This document shows positions 45,587 through 56,849 of a DNA stretch of 64,000 nt, piece after piece. The position numbers and the translations under genes are program-made. The notes under the pieces were generated by a model. That model worked only from the letters and a program-made list of their open reading frames with translations. It had not been told where the DNA came from and did no database searches. Each line of letters starts with the position of its first letter. Positions within the stretch are counted from its first letter, which is position 1. The stretch is from Clusia tigrina (taxonomy: Eukaryota; Arthropoda; Insecta; Diptera; Clusiidae), in contig OV050030.1 in the NCBI GenBank assembly GCA_920105625.2, positions 348,547,477-348,611,476 on the forward strand. The letters are read 5' to 3'.

Positions 45587-46284
45587 CGAACGAAGGCTAG
45601 AGGAGCGACGGCGATGCACCGAAGAGTGGCAAAAAAGATGGGAGCAGTTCGAGAAGGGACGATGGACATTCCAGCTCATTCCCAGGGTGTCCCAATGGGT
45701 GAACAGGAAGCATGGTAGTCTAAACTACTACATGACGCAGTTACTCAGCGGTCATGGATGCTTCAATACATATTTCTACCGCTTAAAAATAATAGAAGAC
45801 CCCTAGTGTCCAAACGCACGGGCGAATTCGAGAGCGCTAGGCACGTGATGCTTTACTGCTCACGCTTCAGGACCTGGAGAGAGGCGCTGGGATCTGCCTT
45901 GGGCGTACCACCGACCACAGCAAATATAGTGGCTGCAATGCTGGAGTCACCCGCTAAATGGAACGCGGTATCGACCTTCGCTGAACAAGTAATGGTGGCG
46001 CTACGCAAGGAGGAGCGGGAACGACAGCGGCTACTGCGTCAACAGCAGGTAGCAAATGTAGCAGAAATTTCACCACGGAGCGACAACCAGCAGCGGACTT
46101 GTTTTAGACTAACAATTACAGACGATTGAGCAATAATGCTCATGACGGCCTCCCGACGTAATCACATTATGCGGTCCCAGGAGGGTTGCCCGCCACGACA
46201 GTGAGGAGGTTTTAGTGGGTTGATGTCCCACACTGACTAATTGGCTTAAAGCTTTCCCCCTCAATAAAAAAAATAAAAAAAAAA
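45587..46284 (+). mobile_element. 5'-truncated R1-type retrotransposon (3' 0.7 kb)
   Basis: Nearly identical to 50690-51380 of the next copy. It starts inside the ORF2 C-terminus (ERRRCTEEWQKRWEQ, then MTQLLSGHGCFNTYFYRLKI and ESARHVMLYCSRF) and ends in an A-rich tail (46262-46284). The finger cysteine in the 'CPKC' position is altered by a frame change near 45805. Typical product of incomplete target-primed reverse transcription. Confidence 0.9.
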
Positions 46285-47076
46285 CCCACACACAGACAGG
46301 AGAGCGAGTCGAATCGAAGTAGTTGAACGAATTTTTCTGTGCGAAATTTTTTGAAAATCTATTAATTGTAGACGGTAGATCCGTGTGGAAATCGTGGAAA
46401 GGGTAGCTAAAGAGCATACCCCGGTCCGGTGAAAGTGACAAGTGTGAATTGTGGACGCGATCGGGAAAAAATAAGGCATATAAATTTTCTGTGTCTGCCA
46501 GTGATTTGCGGCAGTTTTGGTTCTGCGTCGGTTTATCCGCACGGCAGAGCGAAAACGGCAGCGATCTCTGCTTGCATAGTGCCCAGCTGAACAGTGGCTT
46601 GGTCTCAAAGTACCAGACCCTGAACGGCGAAGCTTTAGGCGGGTGGAACTTTGCGGATATGGCGAGTTTTATGCCTAGGCAAATATAAGTTTATTTATTT
46701 AAACTTATTAAATTTGCCTTCGCGTCGTTAGGCAGTTTTAACAATTTCCCGCCTCTCAATCGGCTTATCCGAAAATTGAGAGAGCGCTGGAAATTGTGCA
46801 CTTGGTGTGTGTGTGTGTGTGTGTGTATGTGGTGCACTGAAACAGAAGAGCAAAGAGAGAGAGAGAGACTCCAATATATTAAAAAATAAAAAGTGTTGCC
46901 TACGCCCCAAACGCAGATAATTATCGCTTTTAGTGTGTTTTACTTTTTACTTCCCCCCATTCGCCCTTTCCACCCTTTTCTCCCCTTTTCACCCCTTTTA
47001 GCAATTTACAGAGTGGAAACGACGTTTAGAAAGAAACTGCAAAATTCTGTATTTTTCGCATATTAACGAACGGATT

Positions 47077-48426
47077 ATGAGTGTCCAGCGTTCGCCTGAT
47101 TCGGGGCTGAAAAATCAGGAGGTAGGTACGAAAGTACTTGATAAGCAGACAGCTCTCGAAGACCCATTCGGAAAGAACTCCAGAATGGCTCGCTCACCGG
47201 AGAGATTGGTGCATGACGCGGGGCAAGAGCGTTCAAGCTCGTCACCCCCATGCATGGAGCATGTACAAACGATGAGTAAGGCGAGCACGGGCGATCCGTT
47301 CACCTTATTGGGCCAGAATCTTGAAAAGCTGGCTTCGATGATGGGTGGCAACCCGCCCCCCAGATCCATTCACCAGCCTATGAGGAGCCTGGTCGAAACG
47401 TTACAAGATCTGTACAACAAAGCAGAGAGGCAGTGGCAGTGCAGAGGTAACGCTGTACAGGAGACCAGCGGAGGTACGCAACCTTCTCTGTGGACAAAGT
47501 GTGCACAATCCGCGAAGCGCCTGCGGGAGGATAACATTAGTCCCAAGGCGACGGAGGGGCAAGGCATCGCTGTAATTGCTCCCGCGGCCAAAAAGAGACG
47601 TGGACCAATGCAGCAGCAGGGACTAAAGCTGAAAACGAAGGTGACGGAATCAGGGTCATCAACAGCAAAAAAGGTGCCGACGGGAAAAACACAGGCTACC
47701 GCAGTGCCTCGACCCAGCACTAGTGCAGAGTGGATAAAGGTCCAGAAATCGCAGAAGAAATTGAAGTCTACGGCTAGGACCATTAGACCAAAAACAGATG
47801 CGATAATTATAAGTGCGAAAAATGAAGCGATGTCATACGCCAACATCTTACGGAGCGTAAAGGAATGTGAGCAGCTGAAGTCACTGAATGACGCTGTGAA
47901 GACTAGCCGCCGAACGCAAAAAGGGGAACTGCTCATAGAGCTGAAGAGAGCCAAAGAAGTGAACGCGGCCACATACCAGACGGCCATTGAAAGCGTGGTA
48001 AAGGACGCAGCCACAGTGAACGTACGCACGCACATGGTGACGCTACAGTGTGAGGGACTCGTCGCGGATATCTCTTAGAAAGAAGAGATCTGCGATGCAC
48101 TGCGAGACCAGGCGAACATACGGCGCCCAGATGTGGATGCTATTAAAAGCTTGATAAGAGGCTATGGTGGTGCACAGACGGGCTTTTTAAGCCTACCGAC
48201 GGAGGATGCCAAGAAGGCACTGGGATTAAAACATCTGCGGGTAGGATGGGCGAGCTGCCGACTAACAGAAGTCGTAACGCCACAACACTGCTATAAGTGC
48301 TGGGGCTATGGGCACAAGGCGGCTGGATGCAAAGAGCCGGATCGAACTGGACTCTGCCGAAAGTGTGGCGAGACTGGCCACATGGCTGCGAATTGCCAAA
48401 ATGAAGCAAAGTGCGCTTTGTGCTAG
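47077..48426 (+). pseudogene. R1-type ORF1 (gag-like, three CCHC knuckles), one stop
   Basis: An ATG at 47077 (MSVQRSPDSGLKNQEVG). The first 333 codons include a disordered basic/Ser-rich half with RLREDN and AAKKRRGP signals, then KNEAMSYANILRSVKECEQL. A TAG at 48076-48078 interrupts, and the same frame continues to CYKCWGYGHKAAGC, CRKCGETGHMAANC and CALC at the end, the CCHC array of R1-clade ORF1. The protein binds element RNA. One stop in about 450 codons marks a fairly young copy. Confidence 0.9.
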
Positions 48427-48491
48427 GGGGCGCATCCAGCGGGCAGCATGAAATCTCCACGACACCAGGAGGCATTGGAAAAGAAGAAGGT

Positions 48492-51198
48492 ATGAGAGTA
48501 CTTCAGCTGAACCTAAATCATTGTGAAGCTGCACAAGATCTTCTGATGCAATATAAAAATGAAGTGAAGGCAGATGTGGCGCTACTTTCGGAACCATATG
48601 CAAGGAAGGATTCCCCAAACTGGGCCGCGGATGAAACAGGCAGAGCAGCCATCTGGTCCATTGGGGAGACCACCCCTCAGAGCAAGATGGAAACCAGAGA
48701 GAGCGGTTATACCTGGGTGAAACTGGAGAACATTTACCCCTTCAGCTGCTATGCTCCTCCAAGCTGGACACTGAGACAGTTCGGGGAAATGATGACATCG
48801 CTGATGGAACAAGTGAAAGGCAAACACCCAATAATTATTGCAGGCGACTTCAACGCGTGGTCTCGGACTTGGGGCAGTACCCACACAAATGCTAGAGGAC
48901 GCTTAGTTGAAGAATGCTTCGCGCTTCTTGAATTAGTACTGTTGAATGCGCCAGGTCACTACACATTCGACAATGGAAGAGGCAGGTCCATCATAGATCT
49001 AGCCTTTGCGGACGACACAACTGCCAGTCAAATTAGCTGGAAAGTCAGTGATATATACACGGGCAGCGATCACAATGCACGATCAAGCACGATCGACACC
49101 GAATTTCGAGGAACATCAAGCAGTATACAAGGTACGCAGAAGAACTCTGAAATCAGCTATAACAGAGAGCAAAAACAAGTGTTTCAGAGAGTTGCAGGAG
49201 AGTGCGGACCAAGACCCGTCGGGTTTAGCATACAAAACGGTCATGCGCAAAGTTAAGGGACCCAGAGTGCCTTAGCCTACATGCCCAGAGCTGATGCAGC
49301 GTATAGTGGTAACGCTCTTCCCCCCACAGCGCGAACCGAGAGCCGTCGTAACGCCAGACGTACAGAGGGGACCTATAATCACTGTCGATGAGGTATTGTC
49401 GAGTATATCACGGGTCGACGACAACAAGTCTTCTGGTTTGGATGGAGTACCAAATGTGGCATTCAAGGCAGCGGTAAGAGCGAGACCAGAACTGTTCGCA
49501 AAGCTGTATGACGCCTGTCTGAGCGAAGTCATTATTCCAGACGCGTGGAAATGGCAAAGGCTGGTGCTGTTGCTAAAACCCGGAAAGCCACCGGATCAGG
49601 CATCCTCCTATCGTCCACTTTGTATGCTGGATACAGTGGGAAAGATCCTAGAGCGTATCGTTCCTGAAAGACTGCAGGAGACATTCGAGAGTCCAGGAGG
49701 GCTCTCCGAGCGACTATTCGGTTTTCGGAAAGGGAGGTCTACAGTCGACGCGATCAGAGCGGTGGTAGACATTGCTCGAGATGCGACGAGTGGCACTAGA
49801 TGGCAGGGTGGCGCCAAAATGTACTGCGCGGTGGTCACTCTAGATATCAAGAATGCCTTCAATTTTGCGAATTGGGGACATCTAATGCAGGCTCTGGAGA
49901 TTTTTGGAGTACCAACATACTTGCGGCGCATAATAGGTAGCTACCTCGACAACAGGGTGCTACTGTACGAGACAGAGGAGGGCGTAAAAGCATACCAAAT
50001 AACCGGCGGGGTTATTGCTGTGGAACGCAATGTACAACGGCATCCTGGAGCTGAATATGTCGGAAAACGTTAATATTATTGGTTATGCTGATGATATCGC
50101 ATTGGTAGTGGTGGCCAAACATATTGAGCATTTGCAGGTGGTGTGTAATGATGCGATCGCAAGGGTGCGTAGGTGGCTCCAATCAGCGCACCTGGAACTT
50201 GCTGCTCAAAAACTGAGATTGTACTGATAAGCACGCGGAAAAAGCGAGAGGCGATGGTGGTGGACAGCGGTAATCACCGTATTATGTCGCAACCAAGCAT
50301 TTAATATCTTGGAGTTAACATTGACGCAAGGCTGTCATTTAAGGAGCACCTGGTAGCGGTCAGCAAAAAAGGCTTTGAAATTCAAGGCGCCCTTGCGCGG
50401 ATTCTGCCAAACATTGGAGGCCCACGTGAGGGAAGAAGACAACTTCTGGCGACGGTAACGGATTCCGTGATGCTCTATGCAGCACCCATCTGGGCAGGAG
50501 CAAAAATTACGCATCTCAGAGAGGCTTGCGCACCGCAACGATTAAGTGCGCTTAGACTCACCTGCGCCTACAGAACGGTCTCCGACGACGCAATTTCCGT
50601 CCTTTCTGCAAAAATGCCCCTGGACTTACGAGCGTCGGAGCTGCATCGACTGTACGACCGACAGGGCGTAAGGCCTACAGCCGAACGAAGGCTAGAGGAG
50701 CGACGGCGATGCACCGAAGAGTGGCAAGAAAGATGGGAGCAGTCCGAGAAGGGACGATGGACATTCCAGCTCATTCCCAGGGTGTCCCAATGGGTGAACA
50801 GGAAGCATGGTAGTCTAAACTACTACATGACGCAGTTACTCAGCGGTCATGGATGCTTCAATGCATATTTCTACCGCTTAAAAATAATAGAAGACCCCTA
50901 TTGTCCAAAATGCACGGGCGAATTCGAGAGCGCTAGGCACGTGATGCTTTACTGCTCACGCTTCAGGACCTGGAGAGAGCAACTGGGATCTGCCTTGGGC
51001 AGACCACCGACCACAGCAAATATAGTGGCTGCAATGCTGGTGTCATCCGCTAAATGGAACGCGGTATCGACCTTCGCTGAACAAGTAATGGTGGCGCTAC
51101 GCAAGGAGGAGCGGGAACGACAGCGGCTACTGCGTCAACAGCAGGTAGCAAATGTAGCAGAAATTTCGCCAAGGAGCGATAACCAGCAGCGGACTTGA
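48492..51198 (+). pseudogene. R1-type ORF2 (endonuclease-RT), broken
   Basis: An ATG at 48492 (MRVLQLNLNHCEAAQDLLMQ). Endonuclease to about 49080: LLSEPYA, IIAGDFNAWSRTWGS and SIIDLAFA are visible. RT: SSGLDGVPNVAFKAAV (49428), SYRPLCMLDTVGKILERIV (49608), FGFRKGRSTVDAI (49720), VVTLDIKNAFNFANW (49833), then the frame breaks at about 50010, where the conserved PQGS-V-GP block is deleted. YADDIALVVV (50085) retains the active site. The C-terminal finger CPKCTGEFESARHVMLYC is at 50908-50961. Frameshifts at about 49090 and 50010 and others inactivate it. Confidence 0.9.
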
Positions 51199-53186
51199 TA
51201 TAGACTGACAATTACAGACGGTTCGGCAATAATGCTCATGACGGCCTCCCGACGTAATCACATTATGCGGTCCCGGGAGGGTTGCCCGCCACGACAGTGA
51301 GGAAGTTTTAGTGGGTTGATGTCCCACACTGACTAATTGGCTTAAAGCTTTCCCCCTCGATAAAAAAAAAAAAAAAAAAACACTAAATAATTCATACAAA
51401 TGTGCGACCAACAATAGCCATGTGTGTGAATGACGGAATGGATACATATTCACGACTGCTTCGTGAAATTGCCGATCTGAATTCCAATGTGGTTGCCAGC
51501 AATTTCAATATGTTCATTCTCACTCAAGAGAGCAATGAAAGGTCTTTCTGTATATTGTCTTTGGTACTGCTTTATACACGAAACTCTTTCGCCTGGACTT
51601 ATTAAAATTTAATTTGCGCGTATTTTGGCACATGTTGCAGGTGGCGTCGTCATGCTCACGTAGGTCTAGCCACCGCATGGTAATACCAAACTGCATTGAA
51701 TTAAGTTGACCTACAGCGAAAGTCCAAAAATACTACTATTCTGTTATAAACTAAAAACAAAAATGAAATTACTGTTGGACCACAGCATTAAGCCATTGTA
51801 GCAATTGCGGCAGCAATGTTTTGACGTCCACCGTTCAACCGAAAAAACTTCCAGTTCAAAACACCTTTTATAGATGTCTACTACTTTACTGTTGAAAAAT
51901 GTAACTCTATGTTCACAAATAGTATGCTTGCCGTTGACATAGTAAAACGAATCATATTTTTACAAACAATTAGACATTTTCGGCAAAAAAAAAAAAAATT
52001 ATTATTCAATGCCTATATAGTATGTATTTTACACCAAGTATGTATTTATAGTAACATATTTTTTCATACAAACTAGCTAAAATCCGGTTTTGTGTGATAT
52101 TTTAACACCAATTCTAAATTAGTACAAACACATTTTATGTTTTCATTTATATCTGGCATTCAAGTTGAATTTTGAGCTTTGATGTATTCAGAGACTTATA
52201 GTAGAATTTTAAGACAAATATTTTTTAAGGACATTTTAACCGTATTTGTGTATTTTTTGCAATTTTTCGAAAAGAGGACCAAAAGGAACCATACACTGAA
52301 GAGTTAGAGGGTTCAAATATTCCACAAAAATTTTCGTTGTACAATTTTACATAAATCTGCTAAACACATCCTATACTCAGACGTACACTTTCAAAACGCC
52401 GATACATGTACATTTTTTTTTGTCCCCTTTACCAGAATCCGTTGTCGGCACCTTTTTATTTTTTTGTTTGTTTTGCAGTGTTATTATTAATTTCTTACAT
52501 TTGTGTTACCTTCTTGGGGCGGACGTGAATTTCTGTGCTTTTACACAGGTGTTGAATATGAGTATTCAGAATAGGCCTCCCTGGGGCGCAAAATAATTAT
52601 AGTTACTGGTGCATGGCTAGTCGCACGCGTAAATACTGCAGCAAACCACGGATATAGTTTCCCCGGGCTGGGGGAGGATAACGTTGAGCGCCATACGATT
52701 GAGCCTGTTGCGAAAAGGTTTCGACTCCCACATCGACTAGTAGGCAGAAGATGCAAACGCCGAATAAGCAAGAAAGGTGTGAGGAATGCGGAACTCTAAA
52801 TATGGATCCTGTCGACACCCTTAAAAAAAAGTGGAAGGAGATAGAGGAGCCCAACATCATGACGGATAACCAGAGGAGTATACACAAAACCCCTCCTTGG
52901 TAACATCAGTACTAGGGTTGGCTATGGTGAAGGCAACATAAACCTCTATCGGCTGTAGAGCGCAGGAAAATAGAGCGAGAACATTCGACCTGATGGTATG
53001 GTACCTCTACCAACAAAAAAGCGCACACGTATCGTCTGGACAAAAATCCAGCCATAGCAGCTGCATGGTAAATCAGCATCAAAAAAGTTCCCGCAAACCT
53101 CTGAGCCAGAATGGGAACTAGTGAAGATAACGCAATATTTCCAAAAGGACGTAAAAAAATCTTACCAAGGCCTGTGGCGCTGATCA

Positions 53187-53429
53187 TTGCAACTACTAGT
53201 GAAGCATCCTACGCAAAATCCTGCGAAAAGCAAGCAAGCGCAACACTTTAGGCCATCGGTGCTGACGTCAAAACTATTTGCAGAATGTCATGTCATCCAG
53301 CTGCTAAGTGGCCACGGATGCTTTAAGCAGTACCTCTTTGAGCGGAAAATTGAGGAGGACCCGTGCTGCCTGCACTGGCCGGGGATACGCGAAAACGCTC
53401 AATACGTGCTATTCCGACGTAAAATCTAA
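53187..53429 (+). pseudogene. R1-like ORF2 C-terminal fragment (right arm)
   Basis: Mirror of 18848-19111: CHVIQLLSGHGCFKQYLFER is intact; the segment after PGIR differs from the left arm by several substitutions. Non-functional remnant. Confidence 0.65.
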
Positions 53430-53639
53430 TCAGTGTCTCCGGATGGAAACATTGTAATGATGAGAGGAGTTTTTAGCGTAATAAGAGACCCACACTGATG
53501 GGGTTTTGACTGGAGATGTTTTCCTCCTCAAACAAACAAAAAAAATCACCTTGAGCGGCGTTTGACATGGAACATATTTATAAACAGCTGGACAGCTCAA
53601 TGTAATGGTTTATGGGTTTGTTGGGGCGTATATGTCTGT

Positions 53640-54190
53640 GCTCACCGAATATTTAAACACTGCGGGACATTTACTAGGCGCTTGTTAGCAGCCTAAGTCC
53701 ATTGATATTGGTTCTAACCGCACTAGTGTTTGTTTGTTAGAGTTCGTTCTTTATTGTAAAGGCATCTGCTTATATACTATTTACATTTATTCTTATTTCT
53801 TAATGTTCTACTTTATTATTTCTAATTGCTCTCCATTATTATTTCTAATTTCCGTAATCTTTTGTTTGCACATTCTGCAATTGTTATCCAATGAAACCAT
53901 TGACTTGCACACTTTTGTAAAGTGCTTACCACTCAGTAATGAAAGATCATTGCAGTTCAATCGTCAAATGAGCGCACATAAAAGCGACCTTTACTTAATA
54001 ATAACATTTTTATTAGATTATACGTGCGTCTTAGGGCTATGCACGTTTATTATATTATTAATAGTAAAATCCAATTGCTACTTGGGTTTTAGTGGATATT
54101 GTGTCACAATATCCCTCCACTCTTTCTAGGTGGGTAGTGCAACTACCTTTTAGTTAATAATTCGTCCTATTCTCTAATAATATACATACA
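53640..54190 (-). promoter_or_regulatory. LTR-like block (right arm)
   Basis: Mirror of 18140-18740 with the same palindrome around ATATTGTGTCACAATAT, TATA-like and AATAAAG-like signals on the minus strand. Six bases (ATTCAT) and some substitutions distinguish the arms. Confidence 0.35.
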
Positions 54191-54225
54191 TTCTATACAA
54201 TACATTTGCATTTTTATTATCTATT

Positions 54226-54490
54226 TTGCCATGTTTTGGCTTTTTATTGTTTGTTTTATCTTTTATTGTTTCTTTATTATTTTCTCTCTTTTTTTGTTTT
54301 GTTTATTTTTGTGTTTTGTTTTTTTTAACATTATTTCATTTTTTTCATATTGGTCTTTATATTTTTCGTCTCCTTTTTATCTATTATTTTGTTATTTTTA
54401 TTTTTATTGCTGTTTTATATTACGGGACTCTTTTAGTTTTTTCTTCTTTTCTTTTTGTTTCTATTTTTATTTTACAATTTATTTTTATAA
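54226..54490. other. T-rich low-complexity tract (right arm)
   Basis: Mirror of the A-rich tract at 17830-18130. Hydrophobic open frames in two registers are composition artefacts. Confidence 0.8.
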
Positions 54491-56086
54491 TTTATTCTTA
54501 TACGACTACTGCGCCCTCCTTCTCCTGGTGCGCTGCATTCCCTCGGTAAATTCTGCATTCCGTTGTCAATAGGGCTGGGACGACGTCCTGGGAAAAATTC
54601 CTGCTTGGCGTCATTTTCCTCAAGAATACCATCGCTATTATGACTACTCGGAAGAGTCCGGTTGCGCCGACCCCTCCCCTCCATATATGAATTCGCTCGT
54701 AGGACACGGTGAGGCCCTCTACTTTCTCTTCGGCTTTAGCCTCCTTAACCAAGTCGCTGATTGCTTCTATTGGTATACAGTGTATTCCATAGATCCTGTT
54801 GGTGTAATAGCGAAAATTCTGCTGGCGTAGTGATAGTTCGTTTTGAAAGCGTTTGTAGGAGATTATTTAGTAACACCTGGAGGTTTCATTATACTTCGCC
54901 TGTTCTGATTGTGATCTGTATTCCGCGGCAATCGTATTATATCATGTGCCCATTAGTTCAATGCCGGAACCACTATTGGTTCGTCAAAATGATAGGGTCA
55001 TCTATTTATAGATTTGGTGGCTACCAGAACTCCAGCCGATGCTAGGATGGCCACGTGTTCACACCGTTCATGCTCTCAATTGTATATTATTCGGGTGAGC
55101 AACTCTGCTGGGTGATATCTTAATCGTTGTGCTAAAAGTTTCTTCCTCACAGTTTGCTTTAAAAAAATTCCCAATTCCGTCCTTGGCATCTCTATCATAA
55201 TAACCCACTCATCCTTCGCGAAGCATACTTACCCTGTGGTCTCCAGTACAACATCCGTATTTGCAAATCAGCTCCAACTGCACTTCTGCAAAGGTCTTCT
55301 TACTCCCTGACAGCATCAGCCATAGATTAATCTAAAGTCGTATATAATTTGCCTATTACAAAGTGGTTACTTATTTCTAATTACCTTAAAACCGTACTTC
55401 AAAGTTGAATCCGATACCATTCCTCTTCGGTTCACTCGTCTTACCCTCCTACATTATGAGATTCATTACTTCGTTACTATATACCAGAGGGGAAGAAGAA
55501 TGAATTATTGATTGAATTTACCGCCGTATAGAGCATGTTTTATTTTTTTTTCTGAGCAAATCTATTTGCCCCCCCGATATAAGCAAGAATATTTGAGATA
55601 AACTCGTTTATGTGAAGACTGTGTCAATTGTATGACTCAGCTTTTTATTGTAGCTAATACTTTTAAAATTAATTATCACCTGGTATGTACGAGTATATAT
55701 CCATAAACGCGTGTATTCTACCACTCCCTGTAGTCCGTCCATATATGGCCGGACATACATACCTTCCAGGCACACCCTCGTGTAGTGTTCCTTTCAACCG
55801 TTATTCATAATTTTAAATAAAAAAAATTTTTTTATATTTTCATAGGTATTTTTTCCATTTCATCGAACTCCCGTTATTTACATTTAAATATTTTCTTTAA
55901 GCTTCTTTTTAATCCATTACGTTATCCCACACTTTCTCTCCCCTTAAATTTTACTTTCTCTTACTTATTCTAAATTCTACTTAGCTATTATTCAAATCAA
56001 TTTCAACAATATCTACTCCAATTTCATTTTCATTTAATTTATATTAGCATCTACTTTCCATAATTTATAGCTCTAGTCTACTTGCC

Positions 56087-56092
56087 AAATTA
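56087..56092. repeat. 6-bp target-site duplication AAATTA, right
   Basis: It follows ...CTAGTCTACTTGCC, the exact complement of the left terminus, and equals 16235-16240. Confidence 0.75.
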
Positions 56093-56830
56093 TTGCTCCC
56101 ATTTATCTACATATTTCTACTTCTAAAGTATATTCGACACAGTAAAGTTAAAAAAAATATATACTTACTATCATACTTGTTAGAATGCAGGCCTATATAT
56201 TCATTTCAATTGGGACAGATTTAGTCCATCTACATATCACGTACCAAGTTTGTACGAGCGTACGTGTACAAACATACATGCACTCTATCTTCATGTACTG
56301 TATGTAAAATTTGTACGGATGCACAAGCATTTGTGCACTACTAACATTTCCGTCCTCCATGCGCTCCACTTTGCACTTTGCACAATTGGTTGGTCAATGC
56401 ACTTTCGGTTTGCCAACATGCATCAAATAAATCTTTTATTCATATTATTTTTTCTTCGGTTAAATTTTCATTCTCGTATCTGTGTTTCTTCTATTTTGCA
56501 TTTTTTCATCACTAATTATTTCCTTACTTAGTATTTTTCAACCATTCTCTCTCTTCTTATTCTTGTTCTTACTGCATTTTATCTGCAGTGTTTGCTTGCA
56601 TATTCACATTCTGTAATTTATTCACGTCCTAAGTTAATGGCTTAATTTCACGCTGGCCTTGGCTTTGAAAGCAGAACTGACGCTATTTTATGCTTGTTAA
56701 AAAATGCTGATGTCAGTTGCTCATCAAATGAGGAATATGAGTGTCTACGAGTGTAGTACACCACAAACACATTTTATTTAGTTGTGAGTTGGCAAAGTAA
56801 GTTATTGTGGAGTATTTTGGGTTTGCCTTT
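56093..56830. other. Flank without recognised feature
   Basis: AT-rich sequence with no convincing gene or repeat. It shows no clear continuation of the LOA-like fragment found at the left flank. Confidence 0.5.
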
Positions 56831-56849
56831 AATCGTTACCACCGGGGTA

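Larger units (their letters stand above)
46285..51380 (+). mobile_element. R1-clade non-LTR retrotransposon, near full length
   Basis: It follows the A-tail of the truncated copy without spacer. The 5' leader (46285-47076) contains CA/GT and GA microsatellites and no gene. Two ORFs follow, then a 3' UTR with hairpin-like GGGAGG...CCTCCC words and poly(A) at 51362-51380. It is not in 28S rDNA, so it is an R1-clade member with other target habits. Confidence 0.9.
42531..51564. mobile_element. 9-kb TIR element without transposase, carrying R1 copies
   Basis: The ends CCAAAGACAATATAC (42531) and GTATATTGTCTTTGG (51550-51564) are inverted repeats that continue imperfectly for about 50 bases (GCTCTCTT-CACTC / GAGTG-type). 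The left arm shows the empty site (GTACTGCTTTATAC), giving a likely 5-bp duplication TACAG/TACTG with one mismatch. Removing the R1 insertions leaves about 3.2 kb of non-coding DNA. The superfamily is not identified. Confidence 0.7.
16241..56086. mobile_element. Giant Polinton/Maverick with about 5.4-kb terminal inverted repeats and nested insertions
   Basis: Inverted arms 16241-21652 and 56086-41054 enclose a Polinton gene set (21798-39056). Without later insertions (two mariners, a Gypsy, a MITE, a 9-kb TIR element) the element would be about 23 kb. The arms lose similarity exactly at 6-bp direct repeats, as expected for one integrated unit. The terminal bases are GG...CC, not the AG...CT-like ends reported for many Polintons, which is a caveat. 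Polintons replicate with a protein-primed DNA polymerase and integrate with a retrovirus-like integrase. Most genes here are broken. Confidence 0.7.
41054..56086. repeat. Right terminal inverted repeat arm, interrupted by two later insertions
   Basis: Complement of the left arm, in three pieces: 41054-41518, 42079-42530 and 51565-56086. The interruptions are a MITE and a TIR element that the left arm lacks, so they arrived after the arms became alike. Contents mirror the left arm: Jockey fragment, unknown frames, R1-like fragment, LTR-like block, T-rich tract. Confidence 0.85.

Noticed and set aside
46808..46868. GT and GA microsatellites as regulatory elements
   Set aside because: Simple repeats in the R1 leader with nothing to indicate function.
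54226..54572. Two overlapping highly hydrophobic open frames (also 17758-18125, minus)
   Set aside because: T-rich strand of a low-complexity tract gives Phe/Leu/Ile runs. There is no membrane-protein pattern and both registers look alike.
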